NCBI GenBank assembly: GCA_013349285.1
Contig: DUZU01000004.1
Location: 1-64,000, forward strand
Direction of reading: 5' to 3'
DNA length: 64,000 nucleotides
Origin: Deltaproteobacteria bacterium
Lineage (GTDB): Bacteria; Desulfobacterota; Desulfobulbia; Desulfobulbales; Desulfurivibrionaceae
The stretch's first letter is position 1; the number at the start of each line of letters is the position of its first letter. The translations under genes were made by a program, and so were the position numbers. Below, piece after piece: positions 35,561-44,270 of this stretch. The notes under the pieces are model-generated. The model was not told the DNA's origin, searched no databases, and saw only the letters and a program-made list of their open reading frames with translations.

Positions 35561-36883
35561 ATGTCCCAAAAAAAAATACTGACGTTTATTCCGCTTTTTG
35601 TTTTTACCGCTTTTCTAATAGGCAGCCCAGGCGGAGCCATAACTCCAGCCTTGGCAGAAGATGCTGCCCCAATGGCGGCTCAGGCCGAGAATGTCTTTAA
35701 AGGCAAAGTTGTCGGTCTATCAAAAAAAGCTAAAACTATCTCGATCGAGGTCGGCGATAAAACCGAGATGGTCAAGTTCGATGACGAAACCAAGGGACTG
35801 GAGCATGCCTTAACCGATCACGCGGCCATAATAAAATTTGAAAAACGCGGCAATGCAAAGGTTGCCACCGTAATCAAACCAAAACTTGCCAAGCTGCCTG
35901 AAGGGGTTACCGAAATTATGACCGAGGAATTGGCAAAACTTATCGCCATGGGGCCGGAAAAGGGCAAATATATTCTGGTCGATTCTCGTCCCGGCGGACG
36001 TTTTCATGAAGGGTCTATCCCAACAGCGATAAATATCCCGGTTCCCAAAATGGCGGAAACAGCAAAGTCGTTACTGCCTGCACTTGACAAAATCGGCGAT
36101 ATTCAACTCATTTTTTATTGCGGTGGACCAACCTGCGGCATGAGCACCAAAAACGCCGGCATGGCGAAGAAAATGGGTTACCAAAACGTTCGGGTTTTGC
36201 TTCAGGGCGTACCTGGCTGGAAAAAAGAAGGTAACATAGTTGTTGCTTCTGAAAAACTCGTCAAGACCGGCAACATTATCCTCGTGGATCTTCGGTCGAA
36301 ACAGGAATATGAAAACAGCCATATTCCAAGAGCTTATAATATTCCATTAAGCGCACTGCCGGACAGTGAGGATGACATCCCGAGCATCAAGAGCGCTCCG
36401 ATTGTAGTTTACGGAAGCAATGATGCGGAAACAGAAAAAGCTTTCAAAATTTTAAAAAAAATGGGAGCAAAGAAAGGTTCAATCTGGAGCGGAGGCATGG
36501 CCTCATGGACGGCTAACGGCAACACGATTGCCTCTGGTCCTACCCCTGATGAAATTGCCTGGAAACGCGAAATGGGCAAGGAAGAAGTCAGTGTGGCCGA
36601 CTTCATGAACGCGATCGAAGGAACCGCCGGCAAAATTGTACTTGATGTCCGCAACAATGATGAAGCGAAGAGCGGCATGTTCTCAAACGCCGTTCATATT
36701 CCCTTGGATGAAATCGAAGCCAGGGCCGCGGAATTGCCAAAGGACAAGGAAGTACTGGTTCACTGCACCACCGGCGCCCGGGCGGAAATGGCTTGCCGGG
36801 CACTGAAAAAAGCAGGTTATCAAAGTAAATTCGTGGTCGCCAACGTGGAATGTGAAGACGGAAAATGTGAAATCAGTGAATAA
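35561..36883 (+). CDS. Secreted protein with three tandem rhodanese domains
   Basis: A 440-residue protein with a Sec signal peptide (hydrophobic core 8-22, likely cut after ALA at about residue 32) and a small beta-rich domain to about 110. Rhodanese 1 (about 117-228) has FYCGGPTC with Cys187 as likely nucleophile. Rhodanese 2 (about 233-325) has VVYGSND, so the cysteine is missing and it is probably inactive. Rhodanese 3 (about 342-430) has VHCTTGARAEMA with Cys402. The tail adds CEDGKC. Rhodaneses move sulfane sulfur to cyanide, thiols or proteins. GAGGAGG precedes the ATG. Preceded by a sigma-54 promoter and followed by terminators; a single-gene unit. Confidence 0.88.
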   Translation: MSQKKILTFIPLFVFTAFLIGSPGGAITPALAEDAAPMAAQAENVFKGKVVGLSKKAKTISIEVGDKTEMVKFDDETKGLEHALTDHAAIIKFEKRGNAKVATVIKPKLAKLPEGVTEIMTEELAKLIAMGPEKGKYILVDSRPGGRFHEGSIPTAINIPVPKMAETAKSLLPALDKIGDIQLIFYCGGPTCGMSTKNAGMAKKMGYQNVRVLLQGVPGWKKEGNIVVASEKLVKTGNIILVDLRSKQEYENSHIPRAYNIPLSALPDSEDDIPSIKSAPIVVYGSNDAETEKAFKILKKMGAKKGSIWSGGMASWTANGNTIASGPTPDEIAWKREMGKEEVSVADFMNAIEGTAGKIVLDVRNNDEAKSGMFSNAVHIPLDEIEARAAELPKDKEVLVHCTTGARAEMACRALKKAGYQSKFVVANVECEDGKCEISE

Positions 36884-36901
36884 TTAATTCTTGGCCCACA
36901 A

Positions 36902-36922
36902 ACACAGTACTGGCTACTGTGT
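36902..36922 (+). terminator. Hairpin after the rhodanese gene
   Basis: ACACAGTA and TACTGTGT form an 8-bp stem with a 5-base loop, followed by GTTTC. It starts 19 bases after the stop and precedes a stronger terminator, so it may protect the mRNA 3' end or add to termination. Confidence 0.5.
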
Positions 36923-36934
36923 GTTTCTCCCTCA

Positions 36935-36966
36935 AAGCCCGTGTCGGATCAAACCGACACGGGCTT
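36935..36966 (+). terminator. Strong rho-independent terminator
   Basis: AAGCCCGTGTCGG (36935-36947) pairs perfectly with CCGACACGGGCTT (36954-36966), a 13-bp GC-rich stem with a 6-base loop, followed by ATTTTTG. It ends the rhodanese transcript. Confidence 0.88.
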
Positions 36967-36995
36967 ATTTTTGCAGATTATCCCCGAGTTTTAGC

Positions 36996-37016
36996 CGCGA
37001 ACAACGTCGGGCTGAA
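36996..37016 (+). repeat. Dispersed intergenic repeat, copy 3
   Basis: Twenty-one bases with 18 identical to 24584-24604 (CGCGAACAAC-TC--CTGAA pattern). Same orientation. Between the rhodanese terminator and the receiver genes. Confidence 0.5.
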
Positions 37017-37124
37017 CTCAATCCACAGAGAAAACCTCAGGTAATTTTTTTTACCAACTGAAGATTATCTTTTTAAGAAAGAAGAGAGGATATTATTCGG
37101 GGAAAAACCTTTGGGGGATAGCGG

Positions 37125-37493
37125 CTAATTGCTCAGAACATGGGTAACCATTTCACGCAGCATCTTCAAATCAATGGGTTTCTGCAATGTGCCCTTGGCC
37201 CCCAATGTTTCAGCAATCGGCAAATATGAATCAGGACCGATCTGGCCGCCACCCGACATGGCGATAATCTTTACATCGGGAAAACGATCACATAACTGGA
37301 CGATGGTCTCCACCCCGTCCTGTTCCGGCATCAGAAGATCGGTAATGACTAAGTCGGCGGGAGAATCACGATAAAGACGCACACCTTCCTTACCGTTGCC
37401 AGCCAAAACAATTTCATACCCCCAGCTCATCAACACATCCTGCAAAAGTTTGCGAATAGGCGATTCATCATCGATAACTAAAATCTTTTTCAT
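37125..37493 (-). CDS. Single-domain response regulator
   Basis: A 122-residue CheY-like receiver. IDDE at the N-terminus gives the acidic pocket (Asp8, Asp9), the phospho-Asp is Asp52 in ITDLLMPEQDG, the Thr/Ser switch is MSGGG, and the conserved Lys is in LQKPID. No output domain. It lies 29 bases after the other receiver and is the last gene of the chemotaxis cluster. It may act as a phosphate sink or link in a relay from the 1180-residue hybrid kinase. Confidence 0.9.
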   Translation of the reverse strand: MKKILVIDDESPIRKLLQDVLMSWGYEIVLAGNGKEGVRLYRDSPADLVITDLLMPEQDGVETIVQLCDRFPDVKIIAMSGGGQIGPDSYLPIAETLGAKGTLQKPIDLKMLREMVTHVLSN

Positions 37494-37522
37494 AAATGAC
37501 CAACTTTTATCTATAGCAACTC

Positions 37523-37927
37523 TTATTCGCTGATTAAACCAAGCTTAACACATGTAGCTATAACCTTTTCAGAGTCAATGGGTTTGGTGAGATATGCCTC
37601 ACATTGGCCTTTCATAAAAGATTTCATGATATTCTTCGCATCACCAAGAGCCGAGACCATAATAACCTTTACCAGATCCTTGCCGCCTATGCCCCTTTCT
37701 TGTTCTATTTCTCTTATTTTTTTTAAGGCCTGCTGCCCGTCCATCTCCGGCATCATAATATCGAGACAGATCAAATCATATCGTTTATTTTCATCCAGGC
37801 CCTTTTGAAAAGCGGCCAGACACTCAAGTCCATTCGATGCGGCATGACATACGCCATATGGCGAAAAAATTTCCTGCAATAAGGTCCTGCTGACAAACTC
37901 ATCTTCAACTATTAAAATTTTCATCAT
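37523..37927 (-). CDS. Single-domain response regulator (EDEFVSR type)
   Basis: A 134-residue receiver. The acidic pair is in IVEDEFVSR, the phospho-Asp is Asp56 in CLDIMMPEMDG, VSALGD is the switch, and YLTKPID has the Lys. It is visibly a paralogue of the receiver at the end of the double-Hpt protein at 52285: both share EDEFVSR, APYG/SPYG and CLDIMMP blocks. That suggests they talk to the same histidine phosphotransfer partners. It starts 67 bases after the hybrid kinase stop. Confidence 0.9.
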   Translation of the reverse strand: MMKILIVEDEFVSRTLLQEIFSPYGVCHAASNGLECLAAFQKGLDENKRYDLICLDIMMPEMDGQQALKKIREIEQERGIGGKDLVKVIMVSALGDAKNIMKSFMKGQCEAYLTKPIDSEKVIATCVKLGLISE

Positions 37928-37994
37928 CGGCCCCGTTTCATAACACTTCTATTTACACATAATTTCTTTATTTTAAATAGCTACCTGTTTTGAC

Positions 37995-40900
37995 TCAAAA
38001 CCAATTGGTTTCATTAAAAAATCTTTGAACCAAAGCCATCTCTTTTTCAAGAGCCTTAAACGTATTCTTAGCTTCAGTTAAATTTTGTTCCGTCCCCATT
38101 TTTTCAAGAGAATATGCCAAAGCAGCAGCATTGTCGGCTCCGAAATTTAGCAAGATCCCTTTTAACGCATGGGCCTTCTCATTAAGGGCCGCGGCATCAC
38201 CACTTTCAATAATAGCGGCTATTGTTTGCATATCATCCGGATAATTTTCAAGCAAATGCCCGACAAGCCTTTTCAAGACCTCAACATTACCGTGCAAAGA
38301 CTTTTTAATCATCGACAAATTAACCACACTATCGATGATGACCTCATCTGGAACAACTGCGGATTGCCCTGATTGATCATCAGTATGATGGTTGTCGACT
38401 AATGGCAAAGCAAGATATTTGTTTATGATAGCATAAAGTTTTTCAGGGTTAAAAGGTTTTGCAATATAGTCATCCATCCCGGCGGCCAGGCATTCCGCGC
38501 GATACCCCGGCTTGGCATGGGCAGTCAGCGCTATGATCGGGGTATGCCGCCCGCTAGCTTGTTCAAGCTGCCTAATGGCGGCAGTGGCCTGCAACCCATC
38601 CATTCTGGGCATCTGGATATCAAGCAGGATCAAGTCAAACTCCATGGATCGGCAGGCATCAACCGCCTCCTGCCCATCATTGGTTGTTGTTATCTTCCAA
38701 GGGGCATGACCTAACAGCTCTTTGATGAGTTCGCGGTTTATGAAATCATCTTCCGCAACCAAGATATTTTTATGCGCGCTAAAAGCCCCCTGACCGGCAA
38801 GTAGCCCGTCAGCGGCCTCTGCATCAACCGAGGCGGCAGAAATCGGCAAAGATGTTGCAACATCGGCGTGATCTCCATCGTCAACAATAAGACCGGCCTC
38901 CTCATCGGCTTGAGCCTCCTGCAGCCCATAGGGAATGCTGCAATAAAAGATGCTCCCCTTATTTTCTACGCTTTCCGCCCAGATCCTTCCGCCAAGGGAC
39001 TCGGCAAGCATTTTTGAAAAAAAGAGGCCGATGCCGGTCCCGCCGTAACGCCTGGTCATGGAACCATCCAGTTGCACAAATTCGTCAAAAATATCTGTAA
39101 GTTTATCCTTGGGTATACCTATTCCGGTATCACGAACGATAAAACAGATAAACAGCCTGTGTTTTAAGGCAACATCTTGGTCACCGCCAACTCGGACCTC
39201 CACTTCCACCAAGCCTTGTTCGGTAAACTTGATGGCGTTATTTACCAAATTAACCATAATTTGCCGCAACCGTCCGGGATCTCCGATAAGTTTGGTGGGT
39301 ACGGCGGGATCCATCCTTTTACTCAGAGTCACCCCCTTACTCTCAGCTTCAAGAAAAAACGGGGCCAGCATCTCATCGAGTTCAAAATCCAGATCAAAAG
39401 GAAGTTCATCAATATTAAGTTTTTGCGCCTTGAGCCGGGCGAGATCCAACAGATCATTGATGATTCTCAACAGAGCATTGGCCGAAGATTGACACATCAT
39501 CAGGTATTTCTGTTGCTGAGCAGTCAACTCGGTATTCAACAACAAAGAAGACATACCCAGGATTCCGTTAAGGGGGGTTCTCAATTCATGGGTCATATTG
39601 GTAATGAACTGCTCCCGCAATCGGCTGGTCTCTTCCGCCTCTTCCTTGGCCTTGATCAACTCCTGTTCGCGTTCCTTGTTTTTAGTGATATCTTCTTTAA
39701 GGGCCAGATAATGAGTTATCTCACCCCGATCATTCCTGATCGGCGAAATTTCGACTGCCTCCCAGTAAAATGTGCCGTCTTTCTTACGGTTACACAACTC
39801 ACCACGCCATTCATTACCGGCGCTGATCGTTTTCCACAATTCGCTATAAAGCTCAAAAGGCTGCAGACCTGACTTCAGCAGATTGGGGTTTTGGCCGACG
39901 GCCTCATTAAAGGTGTAACCGGTAACCTCGGAAAATTTTGGATTGACGTATTCAATCATCCCGTTGGTATCGGTTATTACCACCGAGACCGGACTTTGCT
40001 CAACCGCCCGGGAAAGCTTGCGCAGCTTTTCTTCAACCTGCTTCTGCTTGGAAATATTATGATAAACAAGAATAACCTGCTCGACCTCATCATAATCGTC
40101 AAGTACGGGCCAGGCCATAATCTCGGCCGTAAACATTTCGCCCTGCCGGGTTTTCAAAACACTGACTTTTTCAGCAGGCAACTTACTCTCAAAAACCTGC
40201 TTTGCCGGACAGTTCTCAATCTGACAAATGCGGTCCCATGCAGCCCCATCCAATGCGGAGCAACCGTCACTTTCCTCAGGCGGCAGAAAAATAGAACAAC
40301 ACGACATTTGCAACTCAACCGGGTCATCGCCTCTAACTAGGTTCCTGACCGATAAATTTGCGAGCACCACCTGGTATTTTCGATCAACAACCATGATCGG
40401 ATCGCCGATGCATTCAATAATGTTTTGTAAATATTCTCTGCTTTGATGTGTATCAATGTCAAACCTGGCCAGATCCTCTTGCCTGGTACGAGTCTCGGCC
40501 GTGAGCTGCTGCCTGAACTTGGCCAATTTCTCTTCCATTTTAGCCGAATAGACATGGGTCAACAGATAAAGAACAGCACCCAATATCAAACAAAAAGCAA
40601 CAACGCCACTTACCGCATACTGAAAACGGACAACCGAATCATGGATGTCGACAAAAATCAGAAAGGAGCCGAACTCCTGCTCAAGGCCATCAAAAAGAGG
40701 AATTGCAATTACTTGAAAATAACGGCCGGCCACCTTGATTCGAGGCGCTTCGTCACCTGCCTCTCTTGATTTGAGATAAGCCATTGCCTCAATGCCAATC
40801 TCCTTGGCTAAAGATTGACGCGCTACAACCACATCGGCCAACATTTCCCATTGCGGCACGACTCCGACCATCTTCACGGCCTCTTCCCATTTTTCGCGAT

Positions 40901-41537
40901 CCAGATATTTTTTATTCAGCAACAGGACATAGCTCTTTGCCGAGAGCGTAGCGGCAAGATCTTGACCGGGAGAAACCAGAGAATTAACTTCTTTTCCCAA
41001 CAAGGCGAATCCACTAAGACCATTTTCATCAACGAGAGGCGCGGCCATCAGCAGGATAACCTTCCCGGATGAGTCAAGTTCGATGGCGGACACTGTTTTT
41101 AATGCCGCAGCCGATTCGGCCAGAAGACTCTTAACCAAAGCAACCTCAGGCTCGTTGGCGGAACCGTACTGTTCGTAAATTGATTTGAAATTATGATCGT
41201 AAAAACAAAGATGGTGAAGAGCTAAACCGGACTGAGGCATTAAAAACAATGGATCGACCTGCCGACGCAGAGTCACTACATCCCTACTCCGTAACGATGC
41301 TTTTAATTGCGGGTTTAGCTGGAACAGGGAAAGCAAAACTTCAAGGCCTGCGCTTTCGCGATCAAGGGCATGGTCGACATGGGATTGCAGCTCTTGCGTG
41401 CGAATCTGCATCTCGCGGACAAAAAAGCGCTCCTTCAGTTGATAACAGGTAAAGAGGAAAACTAGCAGTAAGAGGACAAAAACTATTCCGGTGGAAACAA
41501 GAATCTTGCCCCTGATCTTTTCATCACTTAATTTCAT
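37995..41537 (-). CDS. Hybrid histidine kinase with Cache-like sensor, two PAS, receiver and Hpt
   Basis: An 1180-residue membrane kinase. TM1 is about 11-31, a periplasmic sensor runs to 300, TM2 is about 306-328. PAS1 (about 370-500) contains a cysteine set (413, 414, 426, 438, 443). PAS2 is about 510-620. HisKA has NMTHELRTPLNG with His650; the N-box is VNLVNNAIKF, G1 DTGIGIP, G2 GGTGIGLF. The receiver has phospho-Asp973, and a C-terminal Hpt has KAHALKG with His1123. It should run a complete internal His-Asp-His relay and pass phosphate to a separate receiver; two follow directly downstream. It starts 13 bases after cheB. Confidence 0.92.
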   Translation of the reverse strand: MKLSDEKIRGKILVSTGIVFVLLLLVFLFTCYQLKERFFVREMQIRTQELQSHVDHALDRESAGLEVLLSLFQLNPQLKASLRSRDVVTLRRQVDPLFLMPQSGLALHHLCFYDHNFKSIYEQYGSANEPEVALVKSLLAESAAALKTVSAIELDSSGKVILLMAAPLVDENGLSGFALLGKEVNSLVSPGQDLAATLSAKSYVLLLNKKYLDREKWEEAVKMVGVVPQWEMLADVVVARQSLAKEIGIEAMAYLKSREAGDEAPRIKVAGRYFQVIAIPLFDGLEQEFGSFLIFVDIHDSVVRFQYAVSGVVAFCLILGAVLYLLTHVYSAKMEEKLAKFRQQLTAETRTRQEDLARFDIDTHQSREYLQNIIECIGDPIMVVDRKYQVVLANLSVRNLVRGDDPVELQMSCCSIFLPPEESDGCSALDGAAWDRICQIENCPAKQVFESKLPAEKVSVLKTRQGEMFTAEIMAWPVLDDYDEVEQVILVYHNISKQKQVEEKLRKLSRAVEQSPVSVVITDTNGMIEYVNPKFSEVTGYTFNEAVGQNPNLLKSGLQPFELYSELWKTISAGNEWRGELCNRKKDGTFYWEAVEISPIRNDRGEITHYLALKEDITKNKEREQELIKAKEEAEETSRLREQFITNMTHELRTPLNGILGMSSLLLNTELTAQQQKYLMMCQSSANALLRIINDLLDLARLKAQKLNIDELPFDLDFELDEMLAPFFLEAESKGVTLSKRMDPAVPTKLIGDPGRLRQIMVNLVNNAIKFTEQGLVEVEVRVGGDQDVALKHRLFICFIVRDTGIGIPKDKLTDIFDEFVQLDGSMTRRYGGTGIGLFFSKMLAESLGGRIWAESVENKGSIFYCSIPYGLQEAQADEEAGLIVDDGDHADVATSLPISAASVDAEAADGLLAGQGAFSAHKNILVAEDDFINRELIKELLGHAPWKITTTNDGQEAVDACRSMEFDLILLDIQMPRMDGLQATAAIRQLEQASGRHTPIIALTAHAKPGYRAECLAAGMDDYIAKPFNPEKLYAIINKYLALPLVDNHHTDDQSGQSAVVPDEVIIDSVVNLSMIKKSLHGNVEVLKRLVGHLLENYPDDMQTIAAIIESGDAAALNEKAHALKGILLNFGADNAAALAYSLEKMGTEQNLTEAKNTFKALEKEMALVQRFFNETNWF

Positions 41538-41550
41538 TCAACAGCCGATT

Positions 41551-42621
41551 CTATGAAAGTAACTGCATTATACTTGCGGCGATTTTATCAAGAGGGACCA
41601 GCTTCTCGGCTCCGCCCCGCTTAAAGGCCTCATTGGGCATCCCGAAAACCACGCTCGAAGCCTCGTCCTGGGCCATGGTCCGGGCGCCGCTCTGCCGCAT
41701 GGCCAACATCGCGTCGGCGCCATCCGCCCCCATCCCGGTAAGCATAACGCCGATGGCATTGGCGCCGACATGCTTGGCCACGGACTGCATCAAAACCTCC
41801 ACCGAAGGCCGGTGACCGCAGACCTTTTCCCCGGGCTCACATACCACCTTGTAAATGCCGCCGGAACGCTGGATCCGCATGTGGATATCACCAGGAGCGA
41901 TAAGAATCCGGCCGGGCATCACCCGGTCGCCGCTTTCCGCCTCCTTAACCTGCATGTCGCAAATACCGTTGAGCCGCTCGGCAAACATCTTGGTAAAGCC
42001 CGGCGGCATATGCTGAACAATAACCACCCCGGGCATGGTCGCCGGAAAACGGCTGATCACGGTGCGGATCGCCTCGGTGCCGCCGGTGGAAGCGCCGATG
42101 GCAATAACCTTGTCGGTGGACTCGGCCAGGGCTCGAGGCGCCGATAAAACCCGTTCCGACGGCAAAACCTGACGTTTGCTTTTCCAGTGTGAAACATTAG
42201 CGTTTTTGGCTATTTTCACCTTGGTGCGCAACTCCATCATCATCCCTTCCAGGCCGCGGGCCAGATCAGTGGTCGGCTTGGAAACAAAATCGACGGCGCC
42301 CGCCTCCAACGCCTCCATGGTAATCCGCTTGCCCTTCTGGGTAAGCGCACTGACCATCACCACGGGAATAGGATACTGGGGCATGAGCCTGCGCAGAAAG
42401 TCTACCCCGTCCATCCGCGGCATCTCCACATCCAGGGTCAGGACATCGGGTTTGAGCTGAACGATCTTATCCCTGGCCACAAAAGGATCGGGGGCCATGC
42501 CGACCACTTCGATTCCCGGATCCTTGGAAAGCCCCTCACTGAGAATACTTCGCACCAGAGAGGAATCATCAACAATCAACACCCGGACACGATTATTATT
42601 TTGAGAATCATTTACTGCCAT
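41551..42621 (-). CDS. cheB: Chemotaxis glutamate methylesterase/deamidase
   Basis: A 356-residue CheB. The receiver has phospho-Asp64 (TLDVEMPRMDG). After a linker the esterase domain holds the catalytic triad: Ser178 in IGASTGGTEAI, His204 in VQHMPPGFT, and Asp300 in TGMGADGADAM. It removes methyl groups from MCP glutamates when phosphorylated by CheA. It begins 10 bases after cheR, the usual partner arrangement. Confidence 0.96.
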   Translation of the reverse strand: MAVNDSQNNNRVRVLIVDDSSLVRSILSEGLSKDPGIEVVGMAPDPFVARDKIVQLKPDVLTLDVEMPRMDGVDFLRRLMPQYPIPVVMVSALTQKGKRITMEALEAGAVDFVSKPTTDLARGLEGMMMELRTKVKIAKNANVSHWKSKRQVLPSERVLSAPRALAESTDKVIAIGASTGGTEAIRTVISRFPATMPGVVIVQHMPPGFTKMFAERLNGICDMQVKEAESGDRVMPGRILIAPGDIHMRIQRSGGIYKVVCEPGEKVCGHRPSVEVLMQSVAKHVGANAIGVMLTGMGADGADAMLAMRQSGARTMAQDEASSVVFGMPNEAFKRGGAEKLVPLDKIAASIMQLLS

Positions 42622-42631
42622 GCATTATCCT

Positions 42632-43519
42632 TTAAATAGATTGGTAAGTAGCGGGCATTACATATTTATACAATTGCTGTTCACGCCCCAAGGACTCGGA
42701 ATGGCCGATAAAGAGATAACCTCCAGGCTCAAGAAACTGATGAAACCTTCGCACCAGGGCATCACGAGTTTCCTTGTCAAAATAAATCATGACATTACGA
42801 CAAAAAATCATATGAAATTTCTTCTTGAACGGAAACTGGGTGTTCATCAAATTAAATCGGCGAAAAGTCACATCTCTTTTAACCTGCTCGGCCACGGAAA
42901 CATCACCGTTCGGCAAACTGCTCATAAATTTCTTTTTTAAATTAACCGGCATCTCTTCGACACGTCCCGGCGGATAAATCCCAAGTTTTGCAAAATTAAG
43001 AACCTGTTCGGAAATATCGGTGGCGAGAATCCCGGCATCCCAGTTGCGGTAGTTGAGGCCGAAATGATCAAGCATCAACATAACCAGCATATAAGGCTCT
43101 TCACCGGTAGAACAGCCGGCGCACCAAATCCGGATATCGTTGGAGGATTTCTGCTGCAATCGAGCCACCGCTTCCGGTAAAGCGGTACGGACAAAAAACT
43201 CAAAATGCGCTTTTTCCCGATAAAAAAAACTGTAATTGGTTGAAATACGATTGATCAGCTCAGTAAGGCTGCTGTGACTCTTTTCTTTAACGAGAAAATC
43301 ATAATATTGCTGAAAAGAAGTAAAACCACGGGCCCTTAACAGAGGCTGCAGGCGCCCGATAACGAGAGACCTTTTCTGCTCGGTAAGATTAATGCCGAAA
43401 TGTTTGTAAACCAGTTCTCTGAGTTGTAAAAATTCTTTATCGCCGAGTAAAACACCGGTGGAGGCAAAATTTTTCTCCTGCTGCGGACTACCTTGATTAT
43501 CTTTAAACGATTGGGGCAT
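42632..43519 (-). CDS. cheR: Chemotaxis protein methyltransferase
   Basis: A 295-residue CheR. The N-terminal helical domain has LRELVYKHFGINLTEQKRSLV. The catalytic domain has TNYSFFYREKAHFEF, the SAM motif WCAGCSTGEEPYML, ILATDISEQVL, and FHMIFCRNVMIYFD. It uses S-adenosylmethionine to methylate MCP glutamates. No extra TPR domain. Confidence 0.96.
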   Translation of the reverse strand: MPQSFKDNQGSPQQEKNFASTGVLLGDKEFLQLRELVYKHFGINLTEQKRSLVIGRLQPLLRARGFTSFQQYYDFLVKEKSHSSLTELINRISTNYSFFYREKAHFEFFVRTALPEAVARLQQKSSNDIRIWCAGCSTGEEPYMLVMLMLDHFGLNYRNWDAGILATDISEQVLNFAKLGIYPPGRVEEMPVNLKKKFMSSLPNGDVSVAEQVKRDVTFRRFNLMNTQFPFKKKFHMIFCRNVMIYFDKETRDALVRRFHQFLEPGGYLFIGHSESLGREQQLYKYVMPATYQSI

Positions 43520-43550
43520 CTTAAATCACAGAATTTTGCCGCGAATAAAA

Positions 43551-43581
43551 GGGAAAGGAAAATTTAGTCTTTTCCTTTCCC
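43551..43581 (-). terminator. Hairpin between cheW and cheR
   Basis: GGGAAAGGAAAA and TTTTCCTTTCCC form a perfect 12-bp stem with a 7-base loop. On the minus strand it is followed by TTTTATT, so it can terminate or attenuate the transcript coming from cheW before cheR. Confidence 0.75.
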
Positions 43582-43648
43582 CCCTTACCCGAAGACCATT
43601 GGTATATAATAACCCCTTGATTGAAACAGGGCTATTTCGTCAATAAAA

Positions 43649-44173
43649 CTAAGCCGCGTTTTCAGCGGACACCGAACTGATTTGCTCCAGCTCCTCATCA
43701 TATAAAAGCTGGCCGACATCAAGGATTATTTTCACCTCATCATCCATCTTGCCCATCCCCTTGATGAATCTGCTGCCCTTTTTCCTACCTGATTTAGGCG
43801 GTGGCTCGACCTGGTCTTCCGGAATATCCGCAACCTCACGGACCTCATCAACAACCAGTCCCACCGCGTTTTCATCAATATCGACAACCACGATACAGGT
43901 CCGGTCGTCGTATTCACGGGGCTCCAGCTTGAAACGGGTCCTGACATCCATTACCGGTATCACCTTGCCGCGCAGATTGATAACCCCTTTGACAAAATCC
44001 GGCATATCCGGCACTTCGGCGATCTTTTGAATGCCAATTATCTCGGTGACATAGGCGATTTCTATCCCATAATCCTCACCGGCCAGATGAAAGGTCAGAT
44101 ACTTATCTTTTTGAGTATCCTCGTCATCGTATAATTCATCATCCATCTCAACAACTTGTTTCTCGTCAGCCAT
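43649..44173 (-). CDS. cheW: Chemotaxis coupling protein
   Basis: A 174-residue CheW with an acidic N-terminal tail of about 22 residues. The domain blocks are YLTFHLAGEDYGIEIAYVTEII, VKGVINLRGKVIPVMDVRTRF and VGLVVDEVREV, ending in the KIILDVGQLL strand. It bridges CheA and MCPs in signalling arrays. AAAGGGAG upstream of the ATG is a strong Shine-Dalgarno. It stands alone between two hairpins, which may let it be expressed at a level different from the MCPs. Confidence 0.96.
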   Translation of the reverse strand: MADEKQVVEMDDELYDDEDTQKDKYLTFHLAGEDYGIEIAYVTEIIGIQKIAEVPDMPDFVKGVINLRGKVIPVMDVRTRFKLEPREYDDRTCIVVVDIDENAVGLVVDEVREVADIPEDQVEPPPKSGRKKGSRFIKGMGKMDDEVKIILDVGQLLYDEELEQISSVSAENAA

Positions 44174-44227
44174 AGGACTACTCCCTTTTATTTTCTCTCT
44201 TTAAGAAAAAACCTGCCTTGACTTAAA

Positions 44228-44261
44228 ACAAGGGGCAAGAAAAAAAATTCTCCCCCCTTGT
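44228..44261 (-). terminator. Hairpin between the long MCP gene and cheW
   Basis: ACAAGGGG (44228-44235) pairs with CCCCTTGT (44254-44261); inside it AGAA pairs with TTCT around an A-rich loop. On the minus strand TTTTAAG follows. It starts 9 bases after the MCP stop. Confidence 0.7.
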
Positions 44262-44270
44262 CGTTTTTAA

